From NCBI RefSeq assembly GCF_028737205.1, contig NZ_JAQZAL010000003.1, positions 186,001 through 250,000 on the forward strand: DNA of 64,000 nt, given 5' to 3'. Positions 59,275-64,000 of the stretch are shown here, in pieces. The notes under the pieces were generated by a model, which had not been told where the DNA came from, did not search any database, and saw only the letters and a program-made list of their open reading frames with translations. Numbering within the stretch: position 1 is the stretch's first letter; each line of letters begins with the position of its first letter. Position numbers and translations under genes: made by a program. Source of the DNA: Actinomycetospora lutea. Its GTDB lineage: Bacteria; Actinomycetota; Actinomycetes; Mycobacteriales; Pseudonocardiaceae.

Positions 59275-62200
59275 GTGGCCAACCGGCCTCCGACGGCGAC
59301 CCCCCAGCTGTCGCGACGCACGAAGACGCTGCTGATCGTCGGCGTGGTGGCGCTCGTCGTGCTGCTGGGCGGGGCCCGCCTGGTCGATGTCTACGTCGAC
59401 TGGGCCTGGTTCGGCGAGGTCGGGTTCCGCGGGGTCTTCACGACGATCCTGTGGACCCGCGTGCTGCAGTTCGTGTTCGCCGCCGCGCTGATGGGCGGCC
59501 TGCTCGCGCTCAACCTCGTCATCGCCTACCGGGTGCGCCCGGTGTTCGTCCCCGTCGCGGCCGCCGGCACCGCGGAGGACCCGGTGGCCCGCTACCGCAC
59601 CGTGGTGCTCGCGCGGCCGCTCTGGTTCGCGGTCGGCATCCCCGCGGTCGTGGCCCTCATCGCCGGGCTCTCGGCGCAGGCCGACTGGCAGACCTTCCAG
59701 CTCTTCCTCAACGCCACGCCGTTCGGCATCCCCGACCCGGTCTTCGGGCACGACGTCTCGTTCTACGTCTTCGCGCTGCCGTTCTACCGCTCGATGCTGA
59801 GCTGGCTGTTCGTCGCGGTCGCGGTCAGCTTCATCGCCGCGCTCGTCGCCCACTACCTCTTCGGCGGCATCCGCCTGGCCGGGCGCAACGGCGCGGTCGC
59901 GCCGGCCGCCCGCGCGCACCTCGCCGTCCTCGCCGGGGTGTTCGTGCTGCTCAAGGCGGTCGCGTACTTCTTCGACCGCTACGAGCTGCTGTTCAGCGAC
60001 CGCAAGGCGGCCGAGGGCGGCGCCAACTTCTTCGGTGCCACCTACACCGACCTCAACGCCGCGATGCCGGCCAAGCTCATCCTGCTGATCATCGCGGTGA
60101 TCTGCGCCGCCGCCTTCTTCTCGGCGGTCGTGCTGCGCAACCTCCAGATCCCGGCGATCGCGCTGGCCCTGCTGGTGCTGTCGAGCGTGCTCGTCGGCGC
60201 GGCGTGGCCCGCGGTGCTCGAGCAGGTCTCGGTGCGCCCGAACGCGATCGACCGCGAGGCGCAGTCGATCTCCTGGAACATCGCCGCGACCCGCCAGGCG
60301 TTCGGGCTCACCGACGTCAGCGTCATCCCGTACGCCCCGCAGGTCGCGTCGGCGAACGGCTCCGCGGCCGCGCCGCCGCAGGACATCGCCAACAGCCAGG
60401 CGACGCTCGACAACATCCGCATCCAGGACCCGTCGCGGCTCAACCGCACCTTCGCGGTGCAGCAGCAGCTGACGAACTTCTACAGCTTCTCGCCGGACCT
60501 GGACATCGACCGCTACACGGTCAACGGGCAGCGCCAGGACTTCGTGCTCGCCGCCCGCGAGATCAACCCCGACGCCCTCATCGGCAACCAGCAGGACTGG
60601 ATCAACCGCCACCTCGTCTACACGCACGGGCAGGGCCTCGTCTCGGCCCCGGCGGACCGCGTGAACGTCCCCAGCAACGCCGAGGCCAGCCAGGGTGGTC
60701 TGCCGCAGTTCGAGGTCAGCGACTCGTCCAACCCCGGCCCGTTCGGCTTGAGCCCCGACGGCGCCCGCATCTACTACGGCGAGTTCGTCGGCGGCACCGA
60801 CGACTACGCGATCGTCGGCGGCAACCCCGGCTCCGCGCCGCGGGAGTTCGACGGCCCCGGGCGGCCGGCCACCGCCTACACCGGCCCGGGCGGCGTGCCG
60901 CTGGGCAACTGGGCGTCGCGCCTGATCTTCGCCGCGGCCTACGGCGAGCGGAACATCCTGTTCAACGGATCGATCGGCTCCGACTCGCGCATCCTCTACA
61001 ACCGCACGCCGATCGAGCGCGTCCAGAAGGTCGCGCCGTGGCTGCGCACCGACGTCGACCCGTACCCGGCGGTCGTCGACGGCCGGATGCAGTGGATCGT
61101 CGACGGCTACACGACGCTGCCGCGCTACCCGTACGCCCAGCAGGTGGGCCTCGGGGAGGCCACCGCCGACTCGCTGCGGCCCGCCGGCTCGCCCGGGTCC
61201 GCGGGCTACATGCGCAACTCGGTGAAGGCCACCGTCGACGCCTACAGCGGCGAGGTGCGGCTCTACCAGGTCGACGACCAGGACCCGGTGCTGCGGACCT
61301 GGATGAACGTCTTCCCCGACGTGGTCCGCCCCGAGGCGGAGGTGCCGGACGCCCTGCGGGCGCACTTCCGCTACCCGGAGGACATCTTCAAGGTCCAGCG
61401 CGACCTGCTCACGCGGTACCACGTGGAGAACCCGCGCGACTTCTTCTCGACCCAGAATTTCTGGACGGTGCCCGAGGACCCGACGCGCGAGAGCAACGCG
61501 TCGATCCCGCCGTACTACCTGCTCGCGGGCGACCCGCGGCCGGGGGCGGCGCCGGACACCCAGTTCCAGATGTCGAGCACGCTGCTCGCGCTCTCACGGC
61601 CCAACCTGTCGGCCTACCTGTCGGTGAGCTCGGAACCGGAGAGCTACGGGCGCATGACCGTGCTGGAGCTCCCGGCGCAGCTCACCGGCGACCAGCGCGG
61701 ACCGCAGGGCCCCCAGCAGGTGCAGGCCGAGCTGCTGACGAGCAACTCGGTGAACCAGGGCCTGTTCCCGCTGCGGCAGTCGGGCACCCCGGTCCAGGTG
61801 CAGTACGGCAACCTGCTGACACTGCCGGTGGCGGGCGGGCTGCTCTACGTGGAACCGATCTACGTCGAGCGCAACGCCCAGACCTCGTTCCCGCAGCTGT
61901 TCGGTGTCATCGCCCGGTTCAACAACGGCGACATCGGCTACGCGCCCACCTTGCAGGGCGCCCTGCAGGCGGCGTTCCAGGGCGTGCCGCTGCCGCCGGG
62001 GCTCAACGTCCCGGGGCTGGGCGCGACCTCCCAGTCGCCCACGCCGGCACCCGGCGCCAACACCGGCGCGGGCCCCCTCCCCGGCGGGGCTCCGGGGCAG
62101 GCGCTGAGCCCGCAGCTCACGCAGGCCGTGACGGCGATGAACGACGCCCTGGACCGCCTGGCCCAGGCGCAGGCCGCCCGGGACTTCCGGGGCATCGGTG

Positions 62201-62289
62201 ACGCCGAGGCGGCGCTGGACAGCGCGATCGCCCAGTTCCGCTCGGCCACCGGCGCCACGCCGACGACACCGGCGAACGCCGGCGGCTGA
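59275..62289 (+). CDS. UPF0182 family membrane protein (Rv3193c-type)
   Basis: Protein of 1004 aa. Seven hydrophobic spans lie in the first ~330 residues (LLIVGVVALVVLLGGARLV, FGHDVSFYVFALPFYRSML and others). A large extracytoplasmic region (~340-930) follows with the family stretches DREAQSISWNIAATRQAFGL, QWIVDGYTTLPRYPYAQQ and FRYPEDIFKVQRDLLTRYHV; then a Pro/Ala linker and a C-terminal amphipathic helix (QAVTAMNDALDRLAQAQAAR). Function unknown although widely conserved in actinobacteria. GTG 59275 has AGGAG 9 nt upstream. Confidence 0.93.
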   Translation: MANRPPTATPQLSRRTKTLLIVGVVALVVLLGGARLVDVYVDWAWFGEVGFRGVFTTILWTRVLQFVFAAALMGGLLALNLVIAYRVRPVFVPVAAAGTAEDPVARYRTVVLARPLWFAVGIPAVVALIAGLSAQADWQTFQLFLNATPFGIPDPVFGHDVSFYVFALPFYRSMLSWLFVAVAVSFIAALVAHYLFGGIRLAGRNGAVAPAARAHLAVLAGVFVLLKAVAYFFDRYELLFSDRKAAEGGANFFGATYTDLNAAMPAKLILLIIAVICAAAFFSAVVLRNLQIPAIALALLVLSSVLVGAAWPAVLEQVSVRPNAIDREAQSISWNIAATRQAFGLTDVSVIPYAPQVASANGSAAAPPQDIANSQATLDNIRIQDPSRLNRTFAVQQQLTNFYSFSPDLDIDRYTVNGQRQDFVLAAREINPDALIGNQQDWINRHLVYTHGQGLVSAPADRVNVPSNAEASQGGLPQFEVSDSSNPGPFGLSPDGARIYYGEFVGGTDDYAIVGGNPGSAPREFDGPGRPATAYTGPGGVPLGNWASRLIFAAAYGERNILFNGSIGSDSRILYNRTPIERVQKVAPWLRTDVDPYPAVVDGRMQWIVDGYTTLPRYPYAQQVGLGEATADSLRPAGSPGSAGYMRNSVKATVDAYSGEVRLYQVDDQDPVLRTWMNVFPDVVRPEAEVPDALRAHFRYPEDIFKVQRDLLTRYHVENPRDFFSTQNFWTVPEDPTRESNASIPPYYLLAGDPRPGAAPDTQFQMSSTLLALSRPNLSAYLSVSSEPESYGRMTVLELPAQLTGDQRGPQGPQQVQAELLTSNSVNQGLFPLRQSGTPVQVQYGNLLTLPVAGGLLYVEPIYVERNAQTSFPQLFGVIARFNNGDIGYAPTLQGALQAAFQGVPLPPGLNVPGLGATSQSPTPAPGANTGAGPLPGGAPGQALSPQLTQAVTAMNDALDRLAQAQAARDFRGIGDAEAALDSAIAQFRSATGATPTTPANAGG

Positions 62290-62295
62290 GGTCGC

Positions 62296-62335
62296 CCGGC
62301 ACCCACCCCCCTCCCCGGAGCGGGGTGGGTGCCGG
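62296..62335. terminator. Terminator after the UPF0182 gene
   Basis: Perfect 14-bp stem CCGGCACCCACCCC / GGGGTGGGTGCCGG with a 12-nt loop. It separates the membrane-protein gene from the tRNA unit whose likely -10, TACCGT (62338-62343), follows immediately. Confidence 0.75.
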
Positions 62336-62359
62336 TGTACCGTGGTCATCACAACGCAG

Positions 62360-62433
62360 CGCGGGGTGGAGCAGCTCGGTAGCTCGCTGGGCTCATAACC
62401 CAGAGGTCACAGGTTCGAATCCTGTCCCCGCTA
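62360..62433 (+). tRNA. Initiator tRNA-Met(CAT), copy 1
   Basis: 74-nt cloverleaf without encoded CCA. The anticodon loop is CTCATAA; the anticodon stem has the three consecutive G-C pairs (GGG/CCC) and the first acceptor position is unpaired (C1-T72), both marks of the initiator fMet tRNA. T-arm ACAGG-TTCGAAT-CCTGT. Probably transcribed from TACCGT at 62338. Confidence 0.95.
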
Positions 62434-62499
62434 CGACACCGGCGTCGGAGTGCTCTCCGGCCGCCGGGATCCCCCGGCCCAGGGCGACGGGCCACCCGA

Positions 62500-62573
62500 C
62501 GCGGGGTGGAGCAGCTCGGTAGCTCGCTGGGCTCATAACCCAGAGGTCACAGGTTCGAATCCTGTCCCCGCTA
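62500..62573 (+). tRNA. Initiator tRNA-Met(CAT), copy 2
   Basis: Identical in all 74 positions to copy 1, 140 nt downstream on the same strand. The 66-nt spacer has no promoter I can see, so the pair is likely processed from one precursor ending at the terminator 10 nt further on. Confidence 0.95.
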
Positions 62574-62582
62574 CGCGGCACC

Positions 62583-62616
62583 AAGGCCCCCGACCGGTCA
62601 CCCGGTCGGGGGCCTT
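62583..62616. terminator. Strong terminator after the tRNA pair
   Basis: Perfect 15-bp inverted repeat AAGGCCCCCGACCGG / CCGGTCGGGGGCCTT with a 4-nt loop. The remaining ~190 nt to the DUF952 gene show no supportable feature. Confidence 0.85.
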
Positions 62617-62809
62617 CGTCGTTCGCGGGGTTCTCGTCGTGCGGGGATGGCCCGGTGATCACGAGCACTCGGTGCGCCCCGGGCGTCGTGGCGGGACCCT
62701 GAGGTGCTCCTGATCTCTCCGGGGGCTCGGCGAACCGCGCGACGCCCCCCGGCGAGGTTCGGGCGGTGGGCGCCCGTCGCCCGTCTGTGCGAGCGAAGGT
62801 GCCCTTCGG

Positions 62810-63187
62810 TCAGCGCGGCGCGCCCGGGTCCGCGACCCCCGGCGGTGGGCGGAAGGTGCCGTCGGCTCCGGGCGTCAGGTCGTGCACCGCGACCACTGCG
62901 TCGAGGGACAGCGGGCCGTACACGTGCGGGAACCACGGGCCGCGGGGGTCCTCGCCGCCGCCGGCACCGACGCCCGGTTCCCAGCGCACCGGCACGTCGA
63001 GGCGCGCGGGGTCGACCACGAGCACGACCACGTCGGACCGGCCCGCGAACAGGCGCGTCGCGGGCAGGTGGACGGTGCCGGGGTCGGAGCAGTGCACGAA
63101 GCCCACGTCGTCGAGCGACGGCGGACACCGGGCGCCCTCGGCGCGCGCCGCATCGAGCTCGGCGCGCGTGCAGAGATGGAGGATCAC
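62810..63187 (-). CDS. DUF952 domain protein
   Basis: Protein of 125 aa of the DUF952 family (glutathione S-transferase-like N-terminal annotation in some databases). Diagnostic residues: FVHCSDPGTVHLPATRLFAG, LVVDPARLDVPVRWEP and WFPHVYGPLSLDAVVAV. Related proteins share a fold with ADP-ribosyl-handling enzymes, but no activity can be assigned. GTG 63187 begins VILHLCTRAELD, the usual start of the family. It lies 20 nt after the GNAT gene on the same strand. Confidence 0.85.
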   Translation of the reverse strand: MILHLCTRAELDAARAEGARCPPSLDDVGFVHCSDPGTVHLPATRLFAGRSDVVVLVVDPARLDVPVRWEPGVGAGGGEDPRGPWFPHVYGPLSLDAVVAVHDLTPGADGTFRPPPGVADPGAPR

Positions 63188-63207
63188 GGCGCCCAGGATC
63201 CCCGACG

Positions 63208-63765
63208 TCAGCCCGTCGGCGCGTTCACGCGGGTCGGCCGGTGGGCCTCCCAGCGCCACACCTTCACCCGGCGCGCCCCGTTCGGACCGCTCTCGTCGCG
63301 ACGGCGCGACTGCACGCGGACCAGGCCGTTGGCGGTCAGCACGCTGGCCGCGGGCGCCCGCTCGGGCAGCGTGTGGGCGACGATCGTCTGGACCGCCGGG
63401 TCGGAGAACGCGCGGGCGACCAGCGCGCGCGTCATGGCCGTCGCCCAGCCCCGGCCCTCGAAGGGCGGGAAGGTCCAGAACGCGATCTCGAGCCGCCCGT
63501 TGCGCAGGGGTCCGCTGAACCCGCAGGTGCCGACCACCTGGTGGTCCCGGGGATCGATCGCCAGGAACGTCCGCGGATGCATGACGGCCGGGATGCCGCC
63601 CGCGGGGGTGTCGCACGCGGCCGGTGCGCCGAACGAGGCGCCGTCGCCGCTCTCGCTGCGCAGCACCGCCTCCACGAGCGGCTCGACACCGACGGTGCGG
63701 AGCTCGGCCAGGCCTGGGGCTCCGGGCTCCGTCAGTCGTTCGTCGACGGGCACCAGGACGACCAC
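63208..63765 (-). CDS. GNAT family N-acetyltransferase
   Basis: Protein of ~185 aa with a GNAT fold: FLAIDPRDHQVVGTCGFSGP, the beta strand LEIAFWTFPPFEGRGWATAM and TRALVARAF forming the acetyl-CoA loop, and ANGLVRVQSRRRDESG near the end. The RimJ/RimL-like subgroup is possible; substrate unknown. GTG 63765 is used although the GGAGGT site is only 3 nt away; GTG 63753 would give a normal sequence with a 15-nt spacing. Confidence 0.8.
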   Translation of the reverse strand: MVVLVPVDERLTEPGAPGLAELRTVGVEPLVEAVLRSESGDGASFGAPAACDTPAGGIPAVMHPRTFLAIDPRDHQVVGTCGFSGPLRNGRLEIAFWTFPPFEGRGWATAMTRALVARAFSDPAVQTIVAHTLPERAPAASVLTANGLVRVQSRRRDESGPNGARRVKVWRWEAHRPTRVNAPTG

Positions 63766-63927
63766 CGGACCTCCAGCCGTTCACATCACAACAACCGACA
63801 GCGACGCTCGACCGTAGCCAATGCGGGTGGCGGGCGGGAGCGCACCCATGGTGTCCGGCGGGGCGGCCGGGGGAGCCACCACCCGGGCCGTGGCCGGCGA
63901 CCCGGACGGATCAGGCACTCTGGAGAC

Positions 63928-64000
63928 ATGGAGCTCGCCCGCATGCTGGTGTACTACGCGCTGTTCGTGCTGTGGCTGTTCATCGTGGGCCGGCTCGTGG
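63928..64000 (+). CDS. Start of a membrane protein, cut by the window edge
   Basis: Only 24 codons are present (MELARMLVYYALFVLWLFIV then GRLV). One hydrophobic helix starts at the N-terminus, similar in character to YggT-type small membrane proteins, but too short to assign. CACTCT lies 7 nt before the ATG, compatible with a leaderless start. Confidence 0.5.
   Translation, partial: MELARMLVYYALFVLWLFIVGRLV

Overview
The window is very GC-rich DNA from an actinomycete, most likely Pseudonocardia or a close relative in the Pseudonocardiaceae. The evidence is the strong G/C third-position bias, many GTG starts, mycobacteria-type genes (adnAB, mycoredoxin, whiB7, uvrD2, a DUF222-HNH protein) and the gene order. 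From 26.8 kb onward the order follows, with insertions, the block I know from M. tuberculosis as Rv3204-Rv3193c (gene numbers from memory). All functions are read from sequence by eye; no database search was possible.

Layout. (1) 0.4-4.4 kb: one very long membrane protein fusing a NodB-type deacetylase, a processive GT2 glycosyltransferase and an acyltransferase-3 domain. (2) 4.4-11.4 kb: menaquinone genes (menB, menE, menC) mixed with a DUF1801 protein, a DUF222-HNH protein, a TfoX-like protein and an FAD monooxygenase; cyanase (cynS) overlaps the end of menC. (3) 11.5-19.1 kb: a TIGR02569-type gene, then a tight nitrate/nitrite assimilation operon (narK-nirB-nirD-hemD-sirohydrochlorin chelatase-unknown). 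nirB carries an apparent 1-nt frameshift. (4) 19.1-27.3 kb: four copies of a ~71-bp palindromic element arranged as two inverted pairs, one around an AbiEi-like gene and one around an alkyltransferase-like gene. Between the pairs lies a six-gene cluster of the 'nitrogen starvation' (MSMEG_0565-0572 / sll0783-0787, Nit1C-related) type, with two tandem carbon-nitrogen hydrolases, the second of which has lost its catalytic Cys and Glu. (5) 27.4-44.1 kb: adnA-adnB, pirin, gamma-glutamyltransferase, a frameshifted DoxX gene, an M20 peptidase, a membrane protein, an M16 peptidase pair, nudC and mycoredoxin. (6) 44.1-50.1 kb: putA with a divergent PAS-AraC regulator, and a DrrAB-like ABC exporter. 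(7) 50.2-62.3 kb: uvrD2, whiB7 with a complete leader (AT-flanked promoter, upstream ORF, attenuator), ABC1 kinase, ThiF-like protein, YgjP-like peptidase, zincin-like protein, PDZ/Lon-like protease and a UPF0182 membrane protein. (8) 62.3-64.0 kb: two identical tandem initiator tRNAs with a strong terminator, a DUF952 protein, a GNAT enzyme and the start of a membrane protein.

How the genes fit together. From 10.9 to 26.7 kb the window is dominated by use of alternative nitrogen sources: cyanate (cynS), nitrate/nitrite (narK-nirBD with the sirohaem steps hemD and chelatase) and the incompletely understood Nit1C-like pathway. From 27 kb on it is genome maintenance and stress biology: AdnAB end resection, UvrD2, mycothiol-linked redox control and WhiB7 intrinsic drug resistance.

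Two window-wide signals stand out. At least a dozen genes carry a TANNNT -10 hexamer exactly 6-8 nt before the start codon, which means leaderless transcripts. Two otherwise intact genes (nirB, DoxX) each need one base added next to a homopolymer, which suggests sequencing error or very recent mutation.
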